Part shown: one piece after another, positions 1 to 11,174 of the stretch
How the letters are laid out: each line of letters begins with the position of its first letter
How positions within the stretch are numbered: position 1 is the first letter of the stretch
Source of the DNA: Diabrotica undecimpunctata
Taxonomy: Eukaryota > Arthropoda > Insecta > Coleoptera > Chrysomelidae
Direction: 5' to 3'
Assembly (NCBI RefSeq): GCF_040954645.1
Contig: NC_092812.1
Location: 186,001 to 250,000, forward strand
DNA length: 64,000 nucleotides
Program-made: the position numbers and the translations under genes
The notes under the pieces: generated by a model
The model's input: the letters and a program-made list of their open reading frames with translations, nothing else
Told to the model about the DNA's origin: nothing
Database searches by the model: none

Positions 1-1350
1 TATGTAATTTTGATTTTGATTTGATAGGGATTTGAAGTTATCAAAGAAAGTTTTAACAAATTGTGATTCATCTTTAAAAGATGAACCGTTTTCTTGTGTG
101 GTCTGCTTAAAGGCACTAGTAGGCAAATCTAATTGACAATCTTGAACTTTAGACGTTGTAGGTCTCTGGGTTATTGGCGAGTTCTTTTGTGAACCCCTTT
201 CTGGTCTGGAGTTTGGCGCTATAAGGCACGCATTATGTTCATCTACATTGTATTTTTCTGGGGCAGGTCTTTTTTTGCATTCTCTGTTTCTAGAGTCTGT
301 TGGTATGTTCTCTTTGTTCTTAGGTTAAAGTCTGCATTTCTTCTTTGTGACGGGGTAATGATATCTCTTTTGCTTTGCTGGTTATAACTGGTACTGGGGA
401 GTTCTGGAAAGTCTTGTGGGTTATAAGTAATTTCATTATGGGGATTTAGTCTATTAGTTCGACTTGTGACATACGTTTTTTTGCAGGACTTTTCGGCATC
501 ATAGTAAGTTAGGTTATAATAGGTCATTATCGTTTTAATTTCAATTTGCCTTTTATATTCTGGACATGATTTATCTATTGATTTATGATTTTGTTCACAG
601 TGGTAACATTTTACCGTGCAACTATCATTGGACTCACTGTGTTCTTTGCTTCCACAAATAAAACATTTCGGTTTCGATTTACAATTCTTTTTTGTGTGTC
701 CATAGAAAAAGCATGAGTAGCATTGTGACACTGGAGGGATATATATTGTTACCGGGTATGCTAATTTGTATATTTCCACATATCTGGGTAAACATGTGCC
801 TTTGAATGTAAAACTAATGGTTCTTGTGGGATGGTATTCCGGTTTGTTGGTTTCCGTATTAAAAGTTTTTCTTTTTAACCTGGTTGCATTAATTATCTTA
901 ACTGATGCTTTACAAAAGTCTGTGAATTCTGAAATATTTACATCTTCATCAATGCCCCTTACAATGCCTTTGCAGGTAACAAACTTTGTCGGAATAAATA
1001 AGTTGTAACTTTTTGAGTTTTTCATTTTTTACAAAATCATTTGCTGCTTGATAATTAAAAAATTCGATGGATAGCCTATTGGTGCCTTTATTATCAATTT
1101 TTTTTACATCTTTTAGCTGCAAATTAAAGATTTCCCTTGCTATTTTTAGGTTATTCAGCCTACCTATGTTATTATTAGTTTTTGTAGTTGACTCAATAAA
1201 AGCCACATATGGTGCTAAATCGTTTTGGTCATAAAGAAACACTTGTTTTTGGACTTCTTCATTTACTTTTGTTTTGGTAGTTTGGGTGTCTGCAACACCT
1301 ATGTTTGCTATATTAAGGGGGGATAACGGTCCCCCTCAGGGTCATCCATG
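1..1350 (-). mobile_element. Jockey-like LINE, 5' part, runs off the left end
   Basis: The gag-type first ORF lies at 243-1350 on the minus strand, so the endonuclease/RT ORF would continue left of base 1. Only the start of the element is in the window. No target duplication can be checked because one end is missing. Positions 1-242 show no gene I can support and probably hold the gag 3' end and ORF junction. Confidence 0.75.
243..1350 (-). pseudogene. Jockey-like gag (nucleic-acid-binding ORF1), frameshifted
   Basis: This ORF1 protein binds LINE RNA and packages it for retrotransposition. The C-terminal half (243-1025) carries three closely spaced CCHC zinc knuckles, with cores CYSCFFYGHTKKNC, CFICGSKEHSESNDSC and CYHCEQNHKSIDKSC. 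The N-terminal half (949-1242 and upstream) looks like the PRE_C2HC-type region of insect Jockey gags. The two halves are in different frames. The join falls at an A run near 1008-1013, and translation resumes without loss. Upstream, a plausible start is the ATG at 1350 (protein begins MDDPEGDRYPP), but it joins the rest only if one base is added to a C run near 1315-1320. With two homopolymer shifts it is either a dead copy or a sequencing artefact. Confidence 0.8.
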
Positions 1351-1655
1351 CCGCCAAAAAGGCCAAACTTTTTTTTTAAGTAGATTTTTATGTCCCAAGC
1401 TTTTTTTTATAAATAAAATCTAACTAAGAATGAGAGAAAATAGTAAAAAAAACAAAAAAAAATTTTAACAGCTATTGAGATATGGCTTACCCTTTGGAGT
1501 GTGCGTCTCTTGAGCTCTTCACCGGATGAATGAAATCTAAACTTCAAAACAATGTTTTTATTTAACAGTTGACAGTTTGTGGTAACAGTGTTGCCAGTTC
1601 GTTGTTCTCTTGTCCTGGAACGAGCAGCGTGACGTCATATAGCTTGTCGTGTTGT
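1351..1655. other. Non-coding stretch
   Basis: AT-rich sequence between the LINE 5' end and a Harbinger-type end. It probably includes the LINE 5' leader. I see no gene or clear repeat structure in it. Confidence 0.5.
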
Positions 1656-1700
1656 TTAAAGCCGGGTCCAGACAAGTGTAACATGTAATGTAATATTATG
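1656..1700 (+). repeat. Orphan Harbinger terminal inverted repeat
   Basis: The sequence starting AAGCCGGGTCCAGACAAGTG and going on into a TAATGTAAT-rich stretch is nearly the reverse complement of the right end of the Harbinger element at 46050-46097. It is preceded by TTA, the usual 3-bp PIF/Harbinger target. No partner end is visible nearby, so this is a truncated element or MITE of the same family. Confidence 0.7.
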
Positions 1701-1879
1701 CACGATAACCCTTCTTTCAGTGCGTCACTAATTTTGACGTCATATTTTAAGAATGTCGAGAATTATTGCATGACATTTTAGTTAAATTTGACAGTTGCAG
1801 GATCATAATCCATAGTATATCCCCCCCCCCTAGAAAGGTAAGTGGGAAAAAGTGAGGAGAGAGTTTCTAGCGCCAAATG

Positions 1880-1890
1880 AGTTCGGAATC
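1880..1890. repeat. Target site duplication, left copy (RTE)
   Basis: AGTTCGGAATC occurs here and again at 10161-10171. The two copies bracket the minus-strand RTE. Joining 1879 to 10161 gives the pre-insertion site. Confidence 0.9.
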
Positions 1891-2293
1891 TTCTTCTCTT
1901 CTTCATGTGCCTTGTCCATTCCGAACGTTGGCAATCAACATGGCTATTCTGACTTTGTTTACGACAGATCTGAATAGTTCAGCAGATAACAATCCGAACC
2001 ATTGCCGCAAGTTTTGGAGCCACGAGTGTCTTCTTCTCCCTGGACCCCTTCTGCTGTCTATTTTCCCTTGAAGGATCAGCTGTAGTACTCTATATTTATT
2101 ATGTCTCATAACGTGACCCAAGTATTCCAACTTTCTTTTCTTTATACTTATTCCTACCTCTCTCTCTTTACCTATCCGGCGTAGTACCTCTTCGTTGGTC
2201 ACGTGCTCAGTCCAGGATATACGTTATATACGTCGGTAAGCCCACATTTCGAAGGACTCTACTTTTTTCATCATTGTTGCGGTCATTGTCCAC
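1891..2293 (-). pseudogene. RTE ORF, C-terminal tail
   Basis: The reading includes the conserved post-RT region with LEYLGHVMRHNKYRVLQLIL, then GRRRHSWLQNLRQW. This is the zinc-finger-less tail common in insect RTE-like proteins. It joins the RT part at 5597-6156 once the DNA transposon is removed: the end of one and the start of the other overlap in the 8-bp target duplication that codes for the EAWTMT region. A stop (TAA) interrupts the segment just before the SWTEHVTNEE stretch. Confidence 0.85.
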
Positions 2294-2410
2294 TAGGGTG
2301 GGTCACTTGTATATGGAAAAAAAATGTGTGCAATATTGTTTTGTAATACTTATAAAAGAGTGCTAAATGTAATGCTAATTTGACACTGAAAAATTTATTT
2401 TAATTGAAAA

Positions 2411-2596
2411 TTATCTTCTGCCTCCGGATTGACCTTGAAATATCAGAATTATGTGGAAAATCATTCATTTATCGTAAACGCGTAAAAAAAATATGTGAAA
2501 GTTATCAACTTCTAATAGTGCTAAAATGGCACGGTGTTGTACCTAAAACTCACCTTTAAAATTTTTTAGTTGTTCGATGTTATCTTCTGCCTCCGG
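2411..2596 (+). repeat. Subterminal motif pair, left end of copy 1
   Basis: TTATCTTCTGCCTCCGG at 2411-2427 and 2580-2596. The inverted counterparts are at 5296-5312 and 5464-5478. The symmetric 169-bp spacing suggests transposase binding sites (inference). Confidence 0.75.
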
Positions 2597-2713
2597 TTTG
2601 ACATTAAAATTTCATGATATTAACAAAAACGGAGTAAACAATTAAAACCAAAATTTTAAAGAAAATGTGTGTATTAATACAAAAAAAGACAAATATTCAA
2701 AGAGATACTATAA

Positions 2714-4930
2714 CTAAGTAGTAGCAAAATCCTTTTTGCTATCAAACTGCGGCATTACTCTGTGAGACTCCAACTTCGCCTTAATTAAGCCTTCTCGTTC
2801 CGATTTTGTACACAACGTATGTACACAACATATACGTATGTATTTTGTACACAACAATGCTTCTGATACAGTCTTCACAACTCTCTCTACTGCTTGAGTG
2901 TGGCAAGGTAGACGTAAAAACGACAATTCACTTTTCCCTGCTTTTGCAATGAAGGAATTAAAACTTTCATCAGATACTTTTCTTAGTAGTGGGGGTTCAG
3001 GTATTTCTTGTTGCCAGTCAATTAGATCATAATAACATTGTGCATCAAAGTTTATAGTTGGAACTCCGAATAACCTGATTATGTTGTGTTTTACTTTAAG
3101 AGCCTTCAAAATACGACGTGCAGCTAGTTCCCTAATATGCTTTTGATGATCAGTTAACATTGCCAATAATAAATTTTCCGGATGCGCGAAATAACTATTT
3201 CTTTGTATCACAGGATCAATTATGGCTTTCAGTTCAGGTGAGAGGTATCTTGACATTGAAATTAAGGCCCATAAGTGTCGTGCTCCATCTTTACATGTGG
3301 GATGAGTCTTAATACGAAACTAAGTTGGAGCATAAACTTTTACAATATAAGTGGCTAAAATAACTAGGTTTTCTGAAGGAACCTTTGTCGAAGCATATAG
3401 ACGAAGAATGCGATTAGCACGAGTCAACCATCTTGCATGGGACATTTTTCCTGGTGATTTATTGGCCAAGTGTTCCAGAAATTCTCCAATCATAATCGCA
3501 GACACAATTCTATGTAGATATAATTGATCAGTACTTAAATCTTTCACTGTTACTGAGGGTAAATTACCACTAATTTTTTGAAATTCAACAATAGGATTTT
3601 TTGCACAAGTTTCTAAAGCCTTCCCTATTGTACCTGAAAAAGTCTGTGGTCCCGCTGTAGTGCCGTCAATAAATTGAAACAAATGTCGAAGTGGCAACTC
3701 GTTCATATGCAACAAACAAATTATCCACTGTAGGGGTTTATTTAACCGCGTTTCAAGTAAACGTACAATGCCACCATTTTTTCCAGTGTTCACGTTTGTT
3801 CCATCACAACCAACAGCTATTAAATCGTCAAGAGACATTCCCTCCATTCGAAAATAATTAGCTAACGAATTTTCTATCGCTTTGGACGTACCAGAAGATG
3901 GAAAAATATAACCCAAGAACTGGGAATCTGGTTCTTTTATAAGCGAAATATGCTCCTCTTGAATAACGTCTCGGTAGTTTTTGCCTCCTTGTTTTCTGAT
4001 TACATACGTTTTATCTTTTCGTCCATCGAAGTATAGCGCATGTACTTGTGAAATTTTCTCCTGCGATATAAGATTTTTTCTAGTTTTCTTTCTTTCCCTT
4101 CGTAACTTGCTCTTATCAATCACTGGCACATTAGATTTGGTGTCATGCAAAACTGCTGAATGCAATGGCTGCCGCTGCCCTATCAGACACCCCATATCGG
4201 TCACAAGTTTTGGATAATGTAGAATAATGAATAGTTTTTGCAGTTTTTTTCTTAAATAATTGTAATGGAGTCGCAATATTTACAGAAGTGGGTTTAAAAT
4301 CAGAACACACAGATTCATCTGAAGATGACGTTGAAACATCGAGTGTAGACTGGTAGGAAGTTCCGGGTTCATATATGCTTTTTTTCTTTTTAGACAAGGC
4401 TTTTTCATTTGTCGCTTTTCTTTTCACAGTTTTTTGCATTTGTTTTGTAGCAACGATATCCAAGTTTCCAATTATCATATTTCGTGTAGTACGTTGATCG
4501 ATTAAAAAGTTCAACTCTTTTAATGGTACTTTTGTGTCTCTAGAACAGGTAATTTGCATTTACAACACGAAATATCAAATAGAACTTTGCTGTTGTGACA
4601 AAAATCTTCTAACTTTTTCGTTGGAACATTAGGATGTGATTTAAGTATGTTCTGGCACTTTAAGTGATACGTTTTTAACATTTGTGTTACTCTCTTATTT
4701 GAAACAATTGGAATATTTGTTTTTGTCCATCTTTCTCGAATTTTTATTATCACAATGTCTGCTATTTCACAAAAAACTGGCTCTTTTTTAGTACCTTTTT
4801 TCGATTTCAGTTGATGTCTTGTCCAGTAGTAAAATTTCATCACGTCTTCATAAGTAGGAAGCATATTGTCTTTCATCTCACCGATTGCACCAAACAACGG
4901 ACTTTCTAACGCTTTTCGAGTACGTTCCAT
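2714..4930 (-). pseudogene. Putative transposase of the TAGGGTGGGTCA element
   Basis: A long minus-strand protein, broken into four overlapping frames (4930-4520, 4559-4143, 4276-3320, 3256-2714). The N-terminal part has a Lys-rich region with a CCKC cluster (ISCCKCK). The middle holds the motif VGCDGTNVNTG and then ICLLHMNELPLRHLF, which look like RNase H-fold catalytic-core motifs. After that come SHARWLTRANRILRLY and, near the end, PCHTQAVERVVK, which resembles the C-terminal hAT-like glutamate helix. The same protein type is widespread as uncharacterised insect proteins. The family has no name I can give. A stop separates 3256 from 3320, and a short AT-rich insertion lies near 2815-2850 compared with copy 2. 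Confidence 0.8.
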
Positions 4931-5596
4931 TTCAGCGAAAACGAAAACAGATATACATAAAACAACGACTCCTCTGATAAGCAGCAGCTACACTAACTCA
5001 CTGACTGCGTTGACGACCGAACACAAAGCAAATGCTGTCTAAATTTCAAGACGACGATGGAGGGAGGTTGAGAGACGGAGAGTCTCGCGCTGATGCATTC
5101 ATTTCAGTACAGTTGTGAACAAAACATCACTTTTGTTTGGTTTTGGGAATGCTCTCCAAGGTCTTAACTTTGCACAGATCTATACAAAGTGTAGTGGAGA
5201 AAAATTAAAAGCTGTATAAAACACCTTGAAACAAATTTTCATAAGCTCTCATTTTAGCACTGTTTTTCTTGATTTTGTGAATACTGAATGTTATCCCGGA
5301 GGCAGACGATAGTATTCAATTATTACAAAATTTTATAGGGGTTATAAATCAACAGGTACCATCGTTTTATCACTATTAGAACTGACGGATAGTACAACAT
5401 TTTTTCTCTCACTTTTTTATTAGTACACTGTTTTTCCCAATTTTTTGAATATTGAACGTCGCTCTGGAGGCAGATAATGATATCCAATTGTTTCCAAATT
5501 TTATAGAAGATTATAAAACAACAGGTAACATCATTTTATCACTATTAGAACTGACAAATAAAAAAAAATATTTTTTTGACCCACCCTATTGTCTAC

Positions 5597-6588
5597 GCCT
5601 CCATTCCATATAACAAAACCGGGAATACATAACATTTCAGAAGTCGAATTTTGAGAGGTAGGGTGAGGCTTTTAGAGGTGAAAATTTGCTTCATGCTAGT
5701 GAACGATGCTCTTGCCTTTTCTTCTCTTATACGTATTTCCTTCGCTTGATCCCAATTTGAGTTAACTGTTGTTCCCAAGTAGATGTACGAATCCACGTGT
5801 TCAATTCTTTCATTGTCTAATATCAGTTGCTGCGGTGGTTGTTGGGTTTTGTTTACTAACACCCATTTGGTTTTTGTGATATTTAGTCTGAGTCCGTATT
5901 GTGCACTTGTTTTTTGTATCTTACTCATTAGGCAACTCAGTTCCTCCATGCTACTTGCTAGAATCACAATGTCATCAGCATACCTTATGTTATTAATTAT
6001 TTCTCCATTTATCTTTATGCCTTCTGTGTTTTCCTCCAGCGCTGTCTGAAATACTTCTTCTGAGTGTATATTAAAGAGAATAGGAGACAAGATACAGCCC
6101 TGTCGTACCCCTTTCTTGATCTTAATTTTATTGGTCAACGTAGATCCTACTTTCACTTTAGCTGTTTGGCCCCAATAGAGACTCGCTATTGTTCGAATGT
6201 CTCTGTAGTCGACTCCGATCTTATGGAGAACTTCAATTACCTTTTCGTGCTTTACGTTATCGAATGCTTTTGCCTAGTCTGTAAAGCATATGTACACGTC
6301 TTTGTTCATATCTCTGCAGCGCTGGATGAGTACCTATACACTAAAAAGTGCTTCTCTTGTCCCAAGAGAATTCCGAAACCCAAACTGCGAATCTCCAATG
6401 TTATCCTCGCATTTTTTGCTTATTCTGTTGTAAATAACCTTGGTGCCTTCGAAATGTGGTTAATTAGACTTATCATCCGATGTTGATCACAAGACTTTGC
6501 TTTTGGTTTTTTCGGTATGGCAACAAAAGTTGACTCTAGCCAGTCTTCAGGAAACTCCCCGCTGTTATAAATATTGTTAAAGAGTCTG
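5597..6588 (-). pseudogene. RTE reverse transcriptase segment
   Basis: Minus-strand RT domain. Visible motifs are the palm segment GVRQGCILSPILFN, the catalytic YADDIVIL (the two Asp are present), and the thumb-like YLGTTVNSNW. Upstream, in another frame, 6420-6588 reads through GEFPEDW and CDQHRMISLINH, the fingers of the same RT. The stretch between (6157-6420) is the remaining palm with stops. At 6588 it is cut by the plus-strand RTE; the reading resumes at 9410 without loss (SLVRLF joined to NNIYNSGEF). Confidence 0.85.
6579..6588. repeat. Target site duplication, left copy (nested RTE)
   Basis: AAAGAGTCTG here and at 9400-9409 bracket the plus-strand RTE. The duplicated bases are part of the older RTE's coding sequence. 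Confidence 0.88.
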
Positions 6589-9399
6589 GTACCTGAAGAG
6601 TCTGAATCCGGAGGTATAAATAGTTCCCTAATCGGATCTCCGGGGGGAGCGGTCTTGAATGTTTCAAACGTACTAGAAAACTTAAGAAAGACATTAAAGA
6701 TAGGCACCTGGAATACACGCAGCTTATTTGAAGCCGGGAAGCTGGCTAACCTAAGCCTTTCTGAGATCCTTGGGATCTCAGAAACCTGGTGGCCTGGATC
6801 CGGTAAATGCACTACAGAAAGCGGAACATTCTTTTATTCAGGCAATGATGACCGCGATCATAGAAAAGGCGCCGGGATTATGATAACTAAAAGATTGGTG
6901 AAAGCTGTCACAGAGTTTGTACCATATTCCGACCGCACAGCCTTAGTAAAACTTGAAGCGAAGCCAAATAATCTCAACATCATACAGGTTTATGCACCAA
7001 CTATAGACGCATCAGATGAAGTAGTGGAAAACTTTTATAGTGAAATCAAAGAACTACTTAAATTGACAAAGAAACATGATGTCAACATAATTATGGAAGA
7101 TTTTAATTCCAAAATAGGGAAGGGCAGCTTTGAAGACGTAGTTGGACCCTATGGTCTTGGAACAAGGAACGAAAGGGGCGACCGACTTATATAATTTTGT
7201 CAAGAAGAAAACATGAGAGTTACCAACACATGGTTCCAACTCCACCCCCGTCGCCTTTATACTTGGAAATCTCCAGCCGATAGAGCTCAGAACATAATAA
7301 GAAATCAAATAGACTTCATTCTTATCAACGGTAGATTCAGCACAACTGTCAAAAGATCTTGCACATACCCTGGAGCAGATGTCCCTTCTGACCACATACT
7401 ATTAGTGGCCGTCATAAAGATCGCTCTTTCATGCAAGAACAAGCCTCAAACTCAACAACAGATAGCACTGGACAATCTGAAAGACCCAATGATACAAGCA
7501 GAAATAAGCAATGAAATAAACGCACAAATTCAAATATTGACGACAAACATTGCCGAAGATCTAACACCAACATGGAATAGGATTACAAGTGCTGTAACAG
7601 ACATCATGAAAAACAACTTAGGGTACAAACGAAATAAAAAGAGGCAAAAATGGATGACAGAAGAAATACTATTACTAATGGAAGAACGACGAAGACACAA
7701 GAATAACCAAGATGGCAGCAATATGTATGAAAACATTAACAGGCAAATAAAAGCAAAAATAAGAATAGCAAAAAATGAATGGCTTAAGCAACAACGTATC
7801 GATCTAGAACATTTACAACGACAGCACGACGACCGTAATTTACACAAAAAGCTTAAGGAGACTGCTGGAATATACAGAAAACGAAGACCAACTACCATAG
7901 TTAATCAGGATAACCAGACAGTGCTGGGTGAAAAGGAGAAAATTGATATATGGGAAAATTATATCCAAGAGCTCTTCCATGACGAAAGACCCATAAGTGA
8001 AGTTTATACAGACGACCAGCTGACTGGCCCTTCGATCACCAAAGAGGAGATAGAAAAGGCAATATTAAATTCAAAAAACAATAACCCAGACCAGACCAGA
8101 TGAAATCCCGTCAGAAATACTCAAATTACTGGATGAAAGGGGAATTTCAACACTACACAAAATATTTAACTTAATTTATGAAACCGGCCGCTATCCTCAA
8201 CAGTGGTTACGCTCTACCTTTATTCCCCTGCCCAAGAAAGTCAATGCAAAAAGATGTGAGGATCACAGACTCATTAGCCTGATGAGTCACACTTTAAAGA
8301 TATTCTTAAAAATACTACATCAAAGATTATACAAAAAATGTGAATGGGACATTACTGACTCCCAGTTTGGGTTTAGGCAAGGTTTAGGAACACGAGAAGC
8401 AATAGTAGCAACACAGGTGCTGGTCCAAAATTGTTACGATCAGAAGAAGGATGTGATCCTATGCTTTTTAGATTACCAAAAAGCGTTTGATCGTGTCAAA
8501 CACCACAAGTTAATGCAGATCCTCAAGAAAGTTGATATAGACCAAAAAGACATAAGATGCATTGAAAACTTGTACTGGCATCAAACGGCACAGTTAAAAA
8601 TAGACAATTCTATATCCAAACCCATACATATAAGAAGGGGCGTTCGACAGGGATGTGTGCTTTCCCCTCTTTTATTTAACATTTATTCGGAAGCCATATT
8701 TCAAGAGTCTTTGGAGGATGCAAAGATGGGAAGCAGGAAGTGTATGGAGTATTGATCAACAACATACGATATGCTGATGATGGTGTCTTAATTTGTGATA
8801 ACATAGTCGATCTTCAACAACTTGTCACTATAATCGGACAGTAAGCGAATGGGATTAGAGATTAATAACCATAACACAGTCCATTGAAAGAGTGAGTAAA
8901 TTTAAATACCTGCGATCGTGGCTTTTTGAAGACTGGGCATCGGACAGGGAAGTAAAATGTCGCATTGAGCAAGCTCGACAAGCTATCGTAAAATTCAAGA
9001 AGGTACTGATTTGTTCAGAGTTCGATCTTCAACTGAGACTAAGGTTTACTAAGTGTTACGTGTGGTCAGTGCTGCTATATGGCGTAGAGGGCTGGACACT
9101 CAAAACGAGGGATATAAACAGATTAGAAGCTTTTGAAATGTGGCTCTATCGCCGTATCCTAAAATCTATCTAGGTCACATCATGCGAAATGAAAAATACC
9201 AGTTCCTCCAACTTATAATCAAGGGTAAAATTGAAGGCAAGAGAGGAATGGGACGCAAGAAAATGTCCTGGCTCCGAAACATAAGGCAATGGACAGGGAT
9301 TAACGACATTCAATCTCTGATACATATTGCAAGAAATAGAGAATTAATGGAAAATGTGATCGCTAACATCCATTAATGGATTTGCATCTGAAGAAGAAG
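6589..9399 (+). mobile_element. RTE-type LINE inserted into the older RTE
   Basis: A near full-length plus-strand element with a 10-bp target duplication and a GAAGAAGAA tail at the right end. It encodes an endonuclease (6700-7400), a linker and an RT (8104-9376) in several broken frames. It is related to, but distinct from, the minus-strand RTE it interrupts: both share the EELFHDERP/EQLFNDDRP linker and the C-terminal tail layout. Confidence 0.9.
6694..9376 (+). pseudogene. RTE endonuclease-reverse transcriptase, multiply broken
   Basis: Apurinic-type endonuclease domain: it starts at KIGTWNTRSLFEAGKL, then VYAPTIDASDE, then an altered active-site region MEDFNSKIGKG (family usually GDFNAK), then NQIDFILING and SDHILLVAV. 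A TAA stop sits at about 7191. The linker continues to 8103, where the frame shifts at the PGPDQIPSE motif. The RT follows at 8282-8755 with FGFRQGLGTREA, LDYQKAFDRVKH and GVRQGCVLSPLLFN. The catalytic motif is degraded to YADDGVL and out of frame, and a short deletion follows (about 8835-8880). The C-terminal tail (8892-9376) is split by another deletion near 9170. Dead copy. Confidence 0.88.
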
Positions 9400-10160
9400 A
9401 AAGAGTCTGACGAGTGAGTTTAGAAATTGACTGTTTGTTTCGCACAGCATTTTCAATACTTCCCCGTATACGTTATCGTTGCCTGGTCTTTTGTTATTTT
9501 TAAGACCCTTTATAGCATTCTCCACTTCTGATTTTAGAATAGAAGGGCCAGTATCATCATTGCTCAGTGTAAACCCACTAGGACGGTCATCATTAAACAG
9601 TTGTTCCACATAAGTTTCCCAGATTCTAACTATTTTGTCGGGGTCTAGTTGTATATTTCCATTATCATCGCATAGCCCTTTCGATAAAATATTGTAACTT
9701 TTCTTTGTTGTGAGTTCCTTTATCTTCTTATGCATATTGCGATAGTCGTATACCTTTTCGCACTGTTCAATTTCTTCGCATCTCTCCGAGAACCATTTCT
9801 CTTTAGTTTTTCTTATCTCAGCTCTTATTCGTCTATGGGTTTCACGGTATTTGGCAGTATCTTTAGTTTTATATATCCGTCTCTCTTCCATCATGTCAAA
9901 GATTTCTGTAGTCATCCAGTCTTTCTTTTTTCTCTTATCAGGTATTTTTACCTGATTTTACTTTTAGGTCCATTGTTATTTTTAAGGATTTTTAATATTT
10001 CGGTATTTAGATTCTCCTGCATCTGTTGTTTAATATTATTGTTGGAAAGCTTCCTAATATCTAGCGTTTCGGGCCTGTTCTTTACATTTGGCTTTTTTAA
10101 CTTTACTTCAAACTTACATACCACCGGATTGTGGTCTGATGCTACGTCCGCACCCGGGTA
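9400..10160 (-). pseudogene. RTE 5' segment: endonuclease end and linker
   Basis: Minus-strand coding. At the right edge it reads the end of the endonuclease (SDHNPVVCKF), then a basic linker (9373-9915) with MHKKIKELTT, EQLFNDDRPSGF, and the start of the RT fingers (IKGLKNNKRPGNDNVYGEVL). A frameshift lies near 9950. It is the upstream part of the element whose RT is at 5597-6588. Confidence 0.85.
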
Positions 10161-10171
10161 AGTTCGGAATC
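10161..10171. repeat. Target site duplication, right copy (RTE)
   Basis: AGTTCGGAATC, identical to 1880-1890. Confidence 0.9.
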
Positions 10172-10182
10172 GGGAACTAAAA

Positions 10183-10350
10183 ATTTAGCGGCAAATTCAA
10201 AATGTATGTTCTGAATTTAAGGCGGGAAATTCAAAAAGGATATACTGAATTTTAAGCGGGAAATTCAAAAAGTATATACTTAATTTTAGGCGGGAAATTA
10301 AAAAATATATATTTCTGAATTTTAGGCGGGAAATTCAAAATGTTCCGAAT
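10183..10350. repeat. Tandem array of ~35-bp units
   Basis: About five imperfect copies of a unit containing GGCGGGAAATTCAAAA followed by a TATACTGAATTTT-like stretch. GGCGGG cores start near 10221, 10255, 10289 and 10325, so the period is 34-36 bp. No coding potential. Confidence 0.8.
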
Positions 10351-10358
10351 TTTATATG

Positions 10359-10545
10359 GAAAACAAATATAGTCATAAAATAATAAATAAAAACTTATTC
10401 TATGCTAAAAATATATTCTCTGTCCAAACATGTAGTATACACTTATGCAATTTTGTATACCATAAATGTATAACATATCAGATAGAGACATATGTTTTGG
10501 TACATAATAAGCTTTTATTCATTATTTTATGACTCTATCTGTTTT
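10359..10545. repeat. Small hairpin (MITE-like) repeat
   Basis: GGAAAACAAATATAGTCATA at the left is repeated, inverted and slightly changed, at the right end (about 10498-10545). The arms are about 48 bp with a ~90-bp loop. It has the shape of a small inverted-repeat transposon remnant. Confidence 0.6.
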
Positions 10546-10590
10546 CCATTACATTAAAACATCAACATAAAAAACAGATATTCTTAAAAA

Positions 10591-10729
10591 TTTATTTATT
10601 TCTGTAATTTATAAAATTTGAGGAATCACAGAGGTATAATAAATTATATAGATCAAAGTCATCACTGCCATTGTGGCGGTCTTCACCTGTATCCATAAAA
10701 CTAGGCTCCATTCTGAACGTATCCATCTA
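10591..10729 (-). other. Possible short terminal exon
   Basis: On the minus strand a CATTTTGCAG acceptor-like sequence is followed by a short open frame starting MDTFRMEPSFMDTGEDRHNG and ending within 45 codons. The composition (acidic, then hydrophobic) looks protein-like, but no upstream exon or homology is visible. Weak candidate only. Confidence 0.2.
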
Positions 10730-10875
10730 TTCACTGCAACCTGCAAAATGATATATGGAATTACACACAAGCAAGCAACTAGCTGATGTGCTATGGGAGA
10801 CTACTTTCACCTATATATTTACTGAATAGTGCAGAGCAGCATGAGGCTCTTTAGTCCTGCTATGATATTAGTATG

Positions 10876-11012
<137 letters not shown>

Positions 11013-11069
11013 GTTAGAGCTTTATTATGTATCTAATGTATTTTACACACAAACATATATATAAAAAAT

Positions 11070-11174
11070 AAACTATGTTTATGAGTAAAATATGTACCTA
11101 TGTACTACAATGGGGAGTGAAATATCTCATTCATTTATAATTATAATGTTTTGAAAACCTTTGTACACAAAGAG
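11070..11174. repeat. ~210-bp tandem array, left partial unit
   Basis: This piece (CTACAATGGGGAGTGAAATA onward) matches 13438-13525 and 13650-13735 closely. It is the left half of a satellite-like unit, separated from the rest of the array by the 11175-13319 insertion. Confidence 0.8.

Larger units (their letters stand above)
2294..5588 (-). mobile_element. DNA transposon, TAGGGTGGGTCA family, copy 1
   Basis: A 3295-bp element. The ends are perfect 12-bp inverted repeats, TAGGGTGGGTCA...TGACCCACCCTA. The flanks are 8-bp duplications (TTGTCCAC at 2286-2293, TTGTCTAC at 5589-5596, one mismatch). Each end carries two copies of a 17-bp motif close to TTATCTTCTGCCTCCGG (2411, 2580; inverted at 5296, 5464), 169 bp apart on both sides. 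It encodes one minus-strand protein (2714-4930). The 8-bp duplication fits hAT, P, MULE or Novosib-like elements. I cannot assign the superfamily from sequence alone. A second copy lies at 19661-22322. Confidence 0.93.
1891..10160 (-). mobile_element. RTE-type LINE, 5'-truncated, with two nested insertions
   Basis: A minus-strand LINE with an exact 11-bp target duplication. Its own sequence is 9400-10160 (end of the endonuclease region and linker), 5597-6588 (reverse transcriptase) and 1891-2293 (C-terminal tail). The 3' end is a GAAGAAG-type simple tail, as usual for RTE-like elements. The 5' end is truncated within the endonuclease domain (the residual GADVASDHNPV motif starts at about 10160). 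A DNA transposon sits at 2294-5588 and a plus-strand RTE at 6589-9399, so both are younger than this element. Confidence 0.92.

Noticed and set aside
6064..6486. 140-codon plus-strand frame
   Set aside because: It is the opposite strand of the RTE reverse transcriptase and shows no domain.
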